NCBI GenBank assembly: GCA_038373865.1
Contig: JAXGGA010004755.1
Coordinates: 20,823-84,822 of the forward strand
DNA from: Uloborus plumipes
Lineage: Eukaryota > Arthropoda > Arachnida > Araneae > Uloboridae
DNA length: 64,000 nt
Direction of reading: 5' to 3'
The notes beneath the pieces are model-generated. The model was not told the DNA's origin and ran no database searches. It worked only from the letters and a program-made list of their open reading frames with translations. This document shows positions 25,401 to 34,903 of this stretch, one piece after another. Both the position numbers and the translations under genes were made by a program. The number at the start of each line of letters is the position of its first letter. Positions within the stretch are counted from its first letter, which is position 1.

Positions 25401-27341
25401 GTCCAAAAAATATCGCCAAGTTAAAAAATATCGCCAAGTCAAAAAAAAGTATCGCCAAGTGAAAAAAATAAAAAGGTAAAATGAATATCGAAAAATTAAA
25501 AATTTGAAAGTAGGGTATTGAGATGGGGAATTTGTGTGTCGGTCGGTCGGTCGGTCGGCGTCTGTCTGTCCCCCCCTAATAACTTTTGAATGAACAGTCC
25601 GATTTGGACAAACTTTTTTTTGTTGGAAAGATCTCGGCGAGTACAGCTCATTCCCATATTGATTTTTTGATTTGAACAATTTTTGGTTCAAATTTGAGCC
25701 GTTCAAACAACCGGTCCCGCGATACTAACTTTTTAATGAACAGTCCGATTTGAACAAACTTTTTTTTGTTGGAAAGAACTTTTCAAGGATACTTCATTCC
25801 GTATTTACATTTCGATTTGAACATTTTTTCGTTCAACATTGAACATCTCAAGCAAGCTGTCACCCCTAATAACTTTTGAGTAAACAGTCCGAAAAAAAAA
25901 TGACTGTGCAGACGATTTTTTGTTTATTTATTCATTTGTTTTATTGAATTATTATTATTATTATTATTTTTGGCAGACGATTTTTTTTGTAACAAAAATG
26001 TTTCATTCACGAGGGCATTTTATTCTTTATTTATATTTAACAACTGGCAACGGATTAAAAGTGAAATTCGAGACATTTATCAACGGACGAGTGTTTTTTT
26101 CTTTTTTTTTTTCTTTCTTTGATAAAATGTGTGTTTTGATGTACTTTGTACTTTTAATTTTTTTTTGAAAACAATTGAGGAATTTTTCTACGGAAGAACT
26201 GTAACAGTTACATTCTTTAAAAGGTGCGACAAAACTTTATTTATTCATTTATTTACTTTTTATGTGTCTATTTCACCTGATGAGAGGGGTATATTTTGCT
26301 TTTAGAAATCAGCTTCAAGTGCTAAAAAGGTATGTTTGACATAATTTTTAGTCTTAGATAATCAAGAGAATAATGATCAGATGCTAGAATGCCGATGTCG
26401 ATGTACGGGAAAGTAGGCTCGTTTAGTTCTTGACAAAACTTCTTGTTTATTTTTAGGTACTAAAAATCGCTAAACAATTATTTTGGGCACTGCACTTATT
26501 TTAAAAACTAACAATAATAAATTAATATCGTTAGATTACATTTTTATTTCTATGGGCTGTTCCTTAGAATGTCATGTTTTTTTATTTATTTATTTATTTT
26601 TTTTTTGAATTCATATCAAAAGTAAAATGAATGATTTCTTTAAATAGTTTTTGTAAAATAAAAAATGTCTTGTGTTTTTCCATTGTACGTAGCTCTAGCA
26701 GCAGCTCCAGCAGTAGCAGCAGCAGCAGCAGCCACCACGACAGCAGCCACAGCGACAGCATCGTCGGCGCCTCGGACAGCTTCAGCTGGAGCAGCGACAG
26801 CAGCGAGAGCGACAGCGTCTCGTCCTCGTGGATCGACGTCGACATCATCCCCGACGGCCTCATCTCGGTCGACTCGTCGCTCCTCAGCGGCGTCGTGGAC
26901 GACCTCATCCGCTCCAGCGACTCCTGGAGCACGTTCCTGGTGCCGCCCTACGGCCTCCCGCACGGCGGGGACGTCGTCAACGTCATCGAGAAGGTCGCCT
27001 CGGAGGTGGCCTCGGCCCTCCAGAGCCTCATCGAGAGCGGGGAGATCGACCCCGTCTCGCAGGCCATCGACCTCGTATCCGTCGCCAAGGATGCCATCGA
27101 CTCCTACGTGACACTCCTCCCAGTTGACCCGAGTGCCAGCGTACCCGGACCGGTCATCTTCACGGGCGGCAAAGAGCTCGCCCTCGAATACGTCTTCAAC
27201 CTACTCTCACTCTCCCTTCCTGTCGTGTCTGCCTCTGTGGAGGAGACAATCGAGGCAGTCTCTGCCTCGGCAGATGCCAGCGTTGGAGTTGGAGTTGGAG
27301 TTGGAGCTGCTGCAAGCGTCGGTGCTGCTGTAGGACATTAG
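2548..27341 (+). CDS. Gene A: silk-like fusion on a secreted HAO1-type (FMN alpha-hydroxyacid oxidase fold) pseudoenzyme; 5' exon not visible
   Basis: Joined exons: 2548-4499, 7420-7569, 8200-8351, 9017-9272, 12811-13527, 16686-17152, 18408-18499, 22507-22677, 23302-23371, 24662-24947, 26693-27341. They total 4962 nt and keep one open frame of 1653 codons plus TAG. All introns are GT-AG. Order of parts: acidic N-terminal region (residues 1-650), first half of the FMN_dh fold (651-836), silk-like insertion (about 837-1205), second half of the fold (about 1206-1365), His-rich tail, poly-Ser, C-terminal helical domain. Fold landmarks are [46 protein letters not shown] and FIGRP. Against spinach glycolate oxidase the active site reads Y24F, W108F, Y129 kept, D157 kept, R164Q, K230 kept, H254N, R257S, so the known oxidase chemistry is unlikely. 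FMN-phosphate residues (GGVR, GRP) are kept, so cofactor may still bind. Secretion is inferred from gene B; the expected signal exon is missing here. A silk or glue role is inference. Confidence 0.88.
4580..5625 (+). repeat. Dispersed 1-kb repeat, copy 1 (intron of gene A)
   Basis: Matches 25560-26450 closely, including ACAGTCCGATTTGAACAAAC, TGGCAACGGATTAAAAGTGA and the run from TGATCAGATGCTAGAATGCC to the end. No ORF of note; T-rich stretches. Unclassified. Confidence 0.75.
5630..7419. other. Intron of gene A, nothing recognised
   Basis: AT-rich with a slightly GC-richer patch near 5720-6420 in which short ORFs are not supported by any motif. Confidence 0.4.
7420..7569 (+). CDS. Gene A exon 3: N-terminal helices of the oxidase fold
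   Basis: 150 nt, phase 2 at both ends, exactly the length of gene B exon 3. It contains RRYQDY, FREYVV and ends EAFDR, aligning with the YDYYASGAED...AFSR segment of glycolate oxidase. The position of catalytic Tyr24 is Phe (RDFYLDNRE). Confidence 0.9.
8200..8351 (+). CDS. Gene A exon 4: oxidase fold, first strands and HPDGE motif
   Basis: 152 nt, entering in phase 2 and leaving in phase 1 (CAT G|GTAAAG). It begins RYKLRPRV, matching the family F/YxPRxL element, and contains [12 protein letters not shown], the counterpart of the conserved M-A-H-P-x-G-E stretch. The usual FMN-contacting PTA motif reads PIP. Confidence 0.9.
9017..9272 (+). CDS. Gene A exon 5: oxidase fold, strands 3-4
   Basis: 256 nt, identical in length to gene B exon 5. 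It contains [11 protein letters not shown] (family SSWATSSVEEV; W108 is Phe), METYIFRDR (Y129 kept, Q127 is Glu) and [11 protein letters not shown] (T155 and D157 kept, R164 is Gln). It ends at ILPEYLR, where loop 4 of glycolate oxidase would begin. Confidence 0.93.
9625..11155 (-). mobile_element. Degenerate Tc1-like transposon with IR/DR ends
   Basis: The ends are CAGTGCGTCGCAAAAGTTTA and its inverse CTTTTGCGACGCACTG, flanked by TA. A second, inner copy of the same motif occurs in each arm (about 9802-9825 and 10961-10984), giving the two-direct-repeats-per-inverted-repeat (IR/DR) layout known from Sleeping Beauty-type elements. The - strand carries the C-terminus of a Tc1 transposase ([33 protein letters not shown]) and a QHGGGSVMV segment broken by stops. 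Inactive. It lies in the gene A intron 9273-12810. Confidence 0.85.
11156..12810. other. Intron of gene A with an unexplained GC-richer patch
   Basis: Mostly AT-rich. About 11940-12410 is much GC-richer than its surroundings and has short overlapping ORFs on both strands, none with a recognisable motif. It may be a fragment of a retroelement. Confidence 0.4.
12811..13527 (+). CDS. Gene A exon 6: silk-like repeat insertion in oxidase loop 4
   Basis: 717 nt, phase 2 at both ends (TTTCAG|A ... GCAGT|GTAAGT). After a short LPNIEDHN segment shared with gene B (LPNIEKD), the exon is almost pure repeat. First come Ser/Ala/Asp alternations, then GASIGA units that tighten into GAGAGI hexapeptides encoded by 18-bp tandem repeats (about 13036-13130), then VELDASAS repeats, and finally six ten-residue units of [10 protein letters not shown] type (about 13333-13512). 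The GAGAGI units resemble the GAGAGS crystalline repeat of silkworm fibroin and are compatible with beta-sheet stacking. Confidence 0.88.
13528..15430. other. Intron of gene A, with a tRNA-like block
   Basis: AT-rich. The only recognisable element is the tRNA-like block at 14030-14097, listed separately. Confidence 0.4.
14030..14097 (-). repeat. tRNA-derived (SINE-like) fragment
   Basis: On the - strand TGGTTGTATGGTAGAAG resembles a pol III A box and GGGTTGAATTCCC a B box. The cloverleaf is not complete, so a tRNA-derived SINE head or pseudo-tRNA is more likely than a working tRNA. Confidence 0.45.
15431..16503 (-). mobile_element. Tc1/mariner copy 1, internally deleted
   Basis: The ends CACTGCTCGACATGGAAAAT and the inverse of CACTGCTCGACATTGAAAAT are flanked by TA. 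The - strand encodes the helix-turn-helix and the first catalytic Asp (VVFSDESRF), but about 347 bp present in full copies are missing near 15618, removing the second Asp and the Glu and shifting the frame. Nonautonomous; in a gene A intron. Confidence 0.9.
16686..17152 (+). CDS. Gene A exon 7: RRKR site, Ser/Ala/Asp repeats and return to the oxidase fold
   Basis: 467 nt, phase 2 to phase 1. It opens [10 protein letters not shown], a consensus proprotein-convertase (furin-type) site, then [19 protein letters not shown] alternation and a Ser/Gly/Val segment. A non-repetitive stretch with FHIHH-like His spacing (FGHIHHKG) and [10 protein letters not shown] leads back into the barrel at [12 protein letters not shown]230 of the family is kept. 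Gene B has exons 6 and 7 of gene A as one 332-nt exon. Confidence 0.88.
17153..18407. other. Intron of gene A, nothing recognised
   Basis: AT-rich sequence with no repeat ends or coding signal seen. Confidence 0.4.
18408..18499 (+). CDS. Gene A exon 8: barrel segment with the mutated catalytic His site
   Basis: 92 nt, same length and phases (1 to 0) as gene B exon 7. It encodes [19 protein letters not shown] followed by [11 protein letters not shown]. The family motif SNHGARQLD reads SNNGGSRLD, so the His that abstracts the substrate alpha-proton is Asn and Arg257 is Ser. Confidence 0.92.
18588..19404. mobile_element. piggyBac-like nonautonomous element (MITE)
   Basis: It begins TTAACCCGTAACAGGGGAGG and ends with the exact inverse, a 22-bp perfect terminal inverted repeat that includes the TTAA target site. 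There is no transposase. Short palindromes of GGTCTC/GAGACC type lie just inside both ends and near 19196. In the gene A intron 18500-22506. Confidence 0.8.
19650..20527 (+). pseudogene. Highly decayed Tc1-like transposase remnant
   Basis: [16 protein letters not shown], then NSAF, and further scattered matches in broken frames resemble the first catalytic Asp region and following strands of a Tc1 transposase. Many stops, no intact ends. It directly abuts Tc1 copy 2. Confidence 0.55.
20530..21949 (+). mobile_element. Tc1/mariner copy 2, full length with one nonsense codon
   Basis: 1420 bp with terminal repeats CACTGCTCGACATTGAAAAT in inverse orientation and TA on both sides. The transposase frame (20773-21804, about 343 codons) is open except for TAG at 21055, where other copies read CAG. 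It has a helix-turn-helix ([10 protein letters not shown]), [17 protein letters not shown] and SPIEHVWD. The spacing from the second Asp to Glu is 32 residues by my count, against 34 in canonical Tc1. The least damaged copy in the window. Confidence 0.93.
22507..22677 (+). CDS. Gene A exon 9: FMN-phosphate-binding barrel segment
   Basis: 171 nt, phase 0 at both ends. It encodes [27 protein letters not shown] and [13 protein letters not shown]. The DGGxRxGTD and GRP elements that hold the FMN phosphate in this family are intact. Confidence 0.94.
23302..23371 (+). CDS. Gene A exon 10: penultimate helix of the oxidase fold
   Basis: 70 nt, same length and phases (0 to 1) as gene B exon 9. It encodes [19 protein letters not shown], matching the family G-x-x-G-V-x-x-V-L-x-x-L-x-x-E-F helix. 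Confidence 0.93.
23632..23804. mobile_element. Small hAT-like MITE, copy 1
   Basis: It runs from CAGGTTCGTCATTTAG to AAATGACGTCCCTG and is flanked by an exact 8-bp duplication CATTGTAG. It has long G and C runs near its ends and no ORF. An inverted relative sits at 48239-48414. In the gene A intron 23372-24661. Confidence 0.8.
24662..24947 (+). CDS. Gene A exon 11: end of the oxidase fold and His-rich tail
   Basis: 286 nt, phase 1 to phase 2. After the last family helix ([11 protein letters not shown]) comes [19 protein letters not shown], a His/Tyr/Asp-rich stretch, and LVCPFDY. YFHNR and CPFxY recur in gene B, so this extension predates the duplication. The exon ends in a serine run that continues in the next exon. 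Confidence 0.9.
25318..26452 (+). repeat. Dispersed 1-kb repeat, copy 2 (last intron of gene A)
   Basis: Second direct copy of the repeat at 4580-5625. It includes a tandem array of about four ATATCGCCAAGT-containing 17-18-bp units (25385-25460) and a (GGTC)n run near 25540. A third, inverted partial copy is at about 51060-51365. Confidence 0.75.
26693..27341 (+). CDS. Gene A exon 12: poly-Ser and GC-rich C-terminal domain
   Basis: 649 nt ending in TAG. It starts with about 13 Ser, then His/Ser/Asp, then about 150 residues that look like amphipathic helices ([38 protein letters not shown]), and ends in [21 protein letters not shown] is strikingly high over about 26760-27200, so other frames stay open by chance. 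The frame used is the one joined in phase to exon 11. No family is recognised. It could be an assembly domain like those that cap spidroins, but I see no spidroin sequence match. Confidence 0.8.
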
Positions 27342-27411
27342 ATAGAACCCATACCAAGCCCCTTTTATGTGCCCATCGAATCACTATCTAGTTAAACACA
27401 AAACAAGCAGC

Positions 27412-27417
27412 AATAAA
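27412..27417 (+). promoter_or_regulatory. Poly(A) signal of gene A
   Basis: AATAAA lies 71 nt after the TAG of gene A, a normal distance for a metazoan polyadenylation signal. No other candidate is closer to the stop. Confidence 0.7.
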
Positions 27418-27920
27418 AGTTTATAACTAGTAAAAAATGAAAAAATAAACTCTTTCTTCGCAGTTCTATGTATAAATATTCATTAACAGTGGGTACATGT
27501 ATCAGTACGCTTTTCGGTACCTTTGATACTCATATTTTGAAAATAAAAATATATTTCGGTCCAGTTGGTTTCTCTCTCGCTTACATTGTTTCTTCATGTT
27601 ACTTTACAATGTATCGTGAAAATGAGTTGAAAATTAATAAAATTTGCAATGTATAAAGTTAGTTTAATTGTTGTTATTTAAATAAAGTTTTTATCTGGAC
27701 CTGTTTTGAAAACGATTATTTCCCCAATTCATTGAAAGTAAGATTTTAGCAATTAAAAAAAATGACAAAAAGGAAAGTACTATTTATCTAACACTCTTCT
27801 AACTTATACGTAACGCACTGTTAACGTAAAAATAAAAAAAAGAAAAGAAATACATGTTTACAAGGACGTATTATACATGACAAATTTTATTAACTAAAGT
27901 AGTGAGCAGATTTTAGCATA
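27418..27920. other. 3' flank of gene A, no gene seen
   Basis: AT-rich intergenic sequence between the poly(A) signal of gene A and the first intergenic transposon. Confidence 0.4.
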
Positions 27921-29209
27921 CCGTAAAATGGGGTGTATAGGAACAGCGGGGTCAATCGGAACAAAACTTCCCGACCGTACAACGAAATTCTTCATAAATA
28001 AACTATTGGGTATTTTTCACCATGAATTTTTTTCTTAGTAAGGTAAGATCATAGGGAGTAGGAAAAAATTACTTTTGTCAATCTGGCAACGCTATTGGCT
28101 TCTAAGGAGGGCTGCACGTGGAACACTAGAAAACATCACATTTCCATAGACTGCAAAACTTCATATGCAAGATCAAACCTTCTTATATTTAAACATAAGA
28201 GTGGTATGTTTCAATTATACATGTATCTGAACAACAGAATACCGCATTAGAATTTACATTTTTTATAAATTGTGTCATAAAAATGAAGAATTCTGAAAAA
28301 TGGCATAGAAAAAAAAATTGCGGGGTGAATCGGAACACTTAGTTCTGTTGTTCCAATTCAAACTTATTTGAAGGAAACTGTTTGAAAAATCAAGATTCTA
28401 ACCACAATTCCTCTAATCAAGACAAGGACAAGGTTTTATTACTGTTTATCCCTTCTCGTGAGCAACTAGATCTTAGAATGACAAACAGTTGCAGATTTCA
28501 AAAGATTTTTTCTCCAGGAGACTTCTTTTTACTTAAAATACGGGAGAAGGTCACATAGACTTTATGTAGTAAAAATCCAGCACACAGACAGTGATGAATA
28601 AGCGTAAAAAGCTTTCAGGACAATCCCCGAAACCCAGAGATTTCAAGAAACTAAAGAAAAGGCGGAGTTCATCCCAGGAGATGTTATGAAAAAACTTAAG
28701 CCAAGTCACAATTGCTAGTTTTAAGGACAAGTACATATTTGTGGACGACATGAGTGACTTCCATTCATGTTAAATCTTTGTATTTCAATTCAAAAGCATT
28801 TCTTAAAATTACTTTTCATTTTTCATAAGTTCAAAATTATTTTGAATTTTGACGAATTATACACGTTTACTGGTATTGAAATTATGCATTTATTTGACAG
28901 TAATTATCTGTTCTTATTCTCCCCCATCAATATTACTCATTTTGTGAGACCTATTACAGATTAAATTGAAAAAAAATAAAAATTTTAACAAGTGTTCCGA
29001 TTGACCCCTATTAGCGGGGTGATTCGGAACACCCATAATTTCCTATATATTTTAATAATAATTTTTCAAAATGCTTTGTCTTCGCTTGGAATATCAAAAG
29101 TAAAGCAAGACCGAAGTTTTTACCCAAAAAATCAAATTAAAAAAAAATCTTTTAATTACTTTTTTTACAATCAAAGCTGAAAAGTGTTCCGATTCGCCCC
29201 ATTTTACGG
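27921..29209. mobile_element. TA-flanked pogo/Tc1-superfamily-like element, copy 1
   Basis: It starts CCGTAAAATGGGG and ends with the exact inverse, each bordered by TA. Internal remnants (QLDLRMTNSCRFQKI in one frame) match a coding-like stretch in the copy at 46711-48579, so this is a decayed element that once carried an ORF. The superfamily is inferred from the TA target only. Confidence 0.7.
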
Positions 29210-29368
29210 TACTACAGGGGACTGCGATTAAAGGCGGAGGGGAGGGGGATTTTCAAACTGCATCGTCTACTATTTGTCATAAAAAAGTAGAAATCACAAT
29301 GAAAGTATAAATGGGAGTAAGAATGGTATTTTTTGCACAAGGATTGCGGTGATAGTAAAACAAAAACC

Positions 29369-29399
<31 letters not shown>

Positions 29400-29875
29400 A
29401 CGTGAAACAACAACATATATTTCAGTTTCTTACATTAATTTGGCATTTTATGAACATCGTAGTGCTGTGGTGCTGAGCCATTTCTAACCAGAGAGGTGAT
29501 AACCTGACATAAAACAGGACATGTAAAAAGGAAATTAAACTATTAAAAATGATTTTAAATGACTCGAGGGATTATGGGAAAGGAGATAAAATTGAAACAC
29601 GGCAGTGCGCTAGCTAAGTCGAACAAAAGTAAGCCAAGTCGATTCAAACAAAAACACAGCCGTACTAGCTTTTTTTAAAGCAACTCTTGCCATTTTTGAC
29701 CTCTGTAACTTTGTTGATGAGAAAGCTAGAAACCTAAATTTTTAGCGGCTAAGAGGACATGCTCCAGCGAGTTATTCTTGCTAATTAATTTTCATATACA
29801 GTGAACTCCCGCTTATGCGCCGGCCCAAGGGACCAACAGAAAAAGGCGCATAAGTGAGCAATTCACATCTAAATA

Positions 29876-31295
29876 CACTGCTCGACATTGAAAATGCAAC
29901 ACCAAGAAGGAGTGGTCAGAAATTGATGAAATTTGGTAAGAAGACAGAGACAGCATGGAACAATAAGTGATATTTATTTCAAAATAAATAAGCAAAATTT
30001 AGAGCGAGGACGGCGTCGGCTCAGTAAGAAGTAGGACCACCGCGGACAGCGATGCACGAAGAAACACGTCTAGGTATGGAGTCAATAAGCCTGCGGATGG
30101 TGTCCTGAGGGATGGCACTCCATTCCCTTTCAACCATTTGCCACAGTTCGTCCTCTGAACGAGGCTGCGACAGGTTCTGCAAACGGCGTCCAATCACGTC
30201 CCACACATGTTCGATTGGTGACAAGTCAGGAGAGTATGGTGGCCAGAAAAGCATCTGTACACCTCGTAGAGCATGTTGGCTGATTCGAGCACTGTGAGGC
30301 CGGGCGTTATCCTGTTGAAAAATTGCATTTGGCAGACCCTGAAGGTAGGGGATTGCCACCGGCCGCAGTACATTATCTTCATATCGTTGGGCCGTCATAG
30401 TGCCCCGAATACGAACTAGAGGTGATACGGAATTGTATGCAATAGCGCCCCAAACTATTATGCCACGTTGTCGCGCTGTGGGGCGTTCCACAGTTACTGC
30501 CGGATTCGATCTTTCTCCACGTCGACGCCACACACGTATGCGATGACTATCGCTGGACAAACAGAAGCGGGATTCATCTGAGAACACTACGGTTTGCCAT
30601 TCTGCCATCCACGTCGCTCTGGTCCGGCACCATTCCAAACGCTGGAGTCTGTGCTGTGAGGTCAATGGCAGTCTTCTTAGCGGGCGCCGTGATTGCAGGC
30701 CACGTGCAACCAGTCGACGGGAAATGGTTCTGGTCGACACAGGAACATCCATGGTACCTTGCACGTGCTGTAGAATCGACGTACAAGTGACTTGCGGGTC
30801 CGCCACAGCTTGTCGGTGAATCCGTCGATCCAAGCGGTCTTACGTCACTCTGGCTGCACCTGCACCCCTCAATGTGGCTACATTTCCTCTTTCCAACCAT
30901 CTCCGACACAGCCGATGCACAGTGCTTGCATCCATGTGGGTATCAGCTGCAATTTGACGTATGGACCAGCCTCCCCTTCTCAGTCCGATCACCATACCCC
31001 TTGTAAAGTCGTCTATATGCTGGAAGTGTCTTCGTTGAGGACAGCGTGGCATTTCTTCCTATCACACGTATCCTTCGAGACAAAAACCAAATTTCTCCGA
31101 TAATTAGTCTGGCAGAAAAACCAACATAAACATAGCCCACTTTTCAACTTCATTCTCTTATATCTTACTTCACGTGCGTCGGAGAGCTGCGCATCTCATA
31201 TCATTTGCATAACTCAGTGACGTGCGTCTACGGTAAAATTTGCATGAATTTCTGACCAATCCTTCTTGGTGTTGCATTTTCAATGTCGAGCAGTG
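29876..31295 (-). mobile_element. Tc1/mariner copy 3, full length with a nonsense codon
   Basis: 1420 bp between CACTGCTCGACATTGAAAAT and its inverse, flanked by TA. The transposase on the - strand is split by TAA at about 30840 (TCA in other copies), giving 31052-30840 and 30833-30021. FSDESRF, QQDNARPH and SPIEHVWD are all present. Confidence 0.92.
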
Positions 31296-31485
31296 TAAAA
31301 TCTGTACTCCGCGCGAAGAGCACACTGTAAAAACAACTTCTACTTCTTCCGCGGGAAAAGGAAGATAGTCTCTGTTTTGGTTCCGACTCGTGTGCATGTA
31401 TCGGCGAGCGTCATGGAACGATTGTTTTCGCTTTATTTTTGCGATTAAGGAGATTAAAGGGGAGGAGCTAAATCTCTGCTATCTA

Positions 31486-32296
31486 AAAGTGACAACGAAT
31501 TCTCACCGCCGCCAGAGGACGCTACTCGACAATCCCTCCATATTTCCTAAAGGAATCAATGTAAATGATAATGAATCTGTCATCTTTTTAAAAGCTGCTA
31601 TGGGAAAGAAAATACTTTTTTTTCAACTGGATTTTGATGTAAATCTTCCATTGACGTTATGAATTAAATATGATTTTCATCCCACGAAAATAGGTGCCGT
31701 ATTCTTTGAGAATTAGATTTAATCAAATACACTTACCAACTTGCCAAATCTGACAGAATCTGTCATTTTTTAAAGACTACTGTTGGCACGATTTTTTTTT
31801 TCAATTTGAATTTGCTGTAAACCATCGATTAACATTATGAACGAAATATGTTTAAACTAAAAATTATTTTGTCTACTAAATATATATAATTAATAAAAAA
31901 AATAAGCACTGACATAATTAATTTTTTGCCACATGCTTAATTTATCAACAATTTAGAGAACTGACTCTTAGTAAAAATAACATCGTACAATGCAAAGAAA
32001 ATGTCGCATACAGTCGCGTATGTCAGATTTGGCATGTTGGTAAGTGCATTCGATTAAACCTATTTCTCAAAGAATTCGGCACCTATTTTCGTGGGATGAA
32101 AACATATTTAATTCATAATGCCAATTGAAGATTTACACCAAAATCCAGTTGAAAAAAAGTTTTTTCTTTCCCATAGCAGCATTTAAAAAGATGACAGATT
32201 CAGTATCATTTACATTGATTCCTTTAGGAAGTAAGGAGGGATTGTCGAGTAGCGTCCTCTGGCGGCGGTGAGAATTCGTTGCCACTTTCAAGCTAG
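31486..32296. mobile_element. Foldback element with 280-bp inverted arms
   Basis: The arm 31486-31765 (GACAACGAATTCTCACCGCC to ACTTACCAACTTGCCAAATC) returns inverted at 32020-32296. Outermost bases match best; the loop of about 250 bp has no ORF. A foldback transposon or a large MITE. Confidence 0.75.
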
Positions 32297-32498
32297 CGCA
32301 TCCGTAGAACATTTCTCTCCTTCTTTCTACTCCATGGTTGTGATAGTAAAGTTTATTTTTATAAACGACGCATTTATTTCTCAACATCTTCATAAAGTTC
32401 CGCATTATCTCATCGATCTCCACAGAGGTAACCCGGTAATCAACTCAATTACGCAACGTTTGTGAATACAAAGGACGACTACAAGCGATAAATCGAAA

Positions 32499-34150
32499 GT
32501 GACGGAACAAACCGCTTCGCTACAGAATGTGTCGGAAATTTGTGCAGTCAAGATTCCCGAATACAATTTTAATGATCCTGCCTTGTGGTTTTTTATGTGC
32601 GAATCAACCTTTGAACTGGGAACACCGAAACCGGTAACGGAGAGTAAAACTAAATTCAACTACATAGTTTCTCACTTGCCACCTGAAATAGCATTTAATG
32701 TCAGGGATGTTATCCTAAATGCCAACAAAGAAGATCCTTATCAGCATTTGAAGTCGGAATTAATTAAGAGAACTGGCGAATCATCTCATCAAGAGGTAAG
32801 AAAATTACTCACGGGCGAGCAACTTGGTGATAGGAAGCCCAGTGAACTGCTACGCAACATGCGTCGTAAAGCCGAAACATACAAAGTTCCTGAAGAACTG
32901 ATGTTGGAACTGTTTCAACAGCGTCTTAGCTGCAATTACTCCGCTCACGCTGGATAAAGCGGCGGAGGTAGCAGATCGAGTTATCGAGGTAGCGCCTGTA
33001 CAAATAAGTACTTGTTTAGTTTCCTCCGATTCCATTGAAGAGAAATTATTAGCGGAAATTAATAAAATTAATTTATGTATCGATAGTCTTTCACGCGGTA
33101 GAAGCGGCAGTCGAAATCGAAACAACAATAGTCGACAGCGGAGCAATTTGAAACCAAAAAACAATGACTTCTGCTGGTATCACAATACATTTGGCCAAAA
33201 AGCCCAAAAATGTACAAAAATGCCCCTGCAAATTTACAAAAAACGAGAACGGGCAGGTGTAGAGGCGACTACCGCCTTGCCAAGAAATTATCGTAGCCTT
33301 TTTGTGCGTGACAGACGCACCAATGTCAGCTTTCTTGTCGACACAGGTTCTGATGCATCGATAATCCCTGCCTCTAAATTATAAAGACGAAACACTTCCC
33401 AAATGACTTTTTCGGCCGCAAATAATTCCGCAATCAAAGTATAGGCCTTTAGACCTTGGTCTACGTCGAATATTCAAATGGACATTTTTTGTCGTCAATG
33501 TTTCGTCGCCCATCATTGGTGCAGATTTTTTGTCGTATTTAAATTTATACCGGATTTATCAAAACAAAACTTTCTTGATTCTGAAACAAAAATAAATTCT
33601 CAGTGTAAGTAATGGCAAGTGATATTCATTCCATCAAAACTGTTTTGGGTGATAGTATTTTCCACACCCTATTCAAACAATTTCCAGAACTTACCAAACC
33701 ACCGCGTCCTGGCAATAAAATAAAATCAATTATACTTCTCCCTTGCACATGGTTCCTAAAAAAAATAGTACTAAATGGAGTCCTGTAGGCGACTACCGAG
33801 CACCTAATGCTCAAACTGTTAAAGATAAATATGGCGTACCCAATATTTTGGATTTCACTGCTGAACTCAATGGTGCAAAAATTTGTTCATATATCAATCT
33901 TATCAAGGCATATCATCAGATTGCAATTAATTCTGAAGATATTCATAAGATCGCAAGTATTACTCCCTTTGACTTGAGAGCACTAGAATGCAGTTCGGGC
34001 TCTGTAGCGCAGTGTCTACATTCCAAAGATTTATTGACGAAGTCACACGGAATCTTCCGTTTGTGTACGCTTTCGTAGACGACATTTTGGTCGCTTCCCG
34101 ATAGCCTACGGAGCATCTCGAACATCTCAAAATTTTATTCGAAAGATTGA
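32499..34150 (+). pseudogene. Broken Ty3/gypsy-type retrotransposon remnant (gag, protease, partial reverse transcriptase)
   Basis: A gag-like frame (32499-32957), a degraded zinc-knuckle-like CWYHNTFGQKAQKC near 33172, an aspartic protease motif VDTGSDAS near 33340 and reverse transcriptase motifs (GDYRAPNAQ near 33790; the FVDD box near 34075) follow in order but in different frames with stops between them. RNase H and integrase are absent, and I found no LTRs. It is an old, dead copy; no repair was attempted. Confidence 0.8.
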
Positions 34151-34903
34151 AACATTTAAATTTCTCTCACGTGAGATAATTTTAAAGCTTCTTTCAACTA
34201 TGGCTAATTAGTTCACCGACAGATGGCGATCTCGTGCACTCAAAATTAAACACTTCATTAACTCGACGGAAATGGGTATTGGCATTGTCATATTTGGGTG
34301 ACAGTTTGTCCTCCTAGCTACGGGTACAATCTTTACTCTTTAATGGGTGTCGCATGTGCTACAAGTGTTTCACCCTGAAAGTGCCAAATAGGGTTTGTCA
34401 TAAAAATAAAAGTTTTTTTTTTCGACTTGAAACACGCACTTTCCTATGTATTCACTCATTTTGAGTTGACTGGTACAAAAAAAAAGTTTTTGGAAAAAAA
34501 TTTTAGCTACCGGGAAAACGCTATTTACATAAAACTCCGGCGTTTTTTTCAAAAAGTTCACTACTTCCAGGTTAAATACGCAATATTGCTGCGGGAGTTT
34601 TTTAAAAGATTATTCTGCTAACTTAAACGCATGTTTTTAACTCTAACGAACGTGCTTTTCTTATAAAATATATAGTTACATATACATTTCGTAGATTTTT
34701 GTTTTTAAAAAGAGTAGAAACTAACGGTAATCGTTCCTACTAAAACGGGTTACGTTTCTGGTCAATTGACACTGCTTTCTTCGTTAGACATTGAGCTATA
34801 TTCAAGGGAAAATGCCACCTGCAACTAGGGAAGTGACCCCCCCCCCATTTTACTTATTCACCCCCCCCCCACGATAACTTTTTACCAGCAGACGCGTTTT
34901 GAC

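Noticed and set aside
26640..27127. Several long ORFs overlapping the GC-rich last exon on both strands
   Set aside because: Absence of AT-rich stop codons in GC-rich DNA explains them; only one frame is phased to exon 11 and ends near a poly(A) signal.
26693..27341. Spidroin C-terminal domain
   Set aside because: It is helical and follows a repeat-rich protein, but I see none of the conserved spidroin C-terminal sequence, so the family name is not supported.
26693..27341. Contamination or horizontal transfer as the source of the GC-rich exon
   Set aside because: It is spliced in phase, continues the poly-Ser run started in exon 11 and ends in the same Val-Gly/Ala-Ser style as the rest of the protein.
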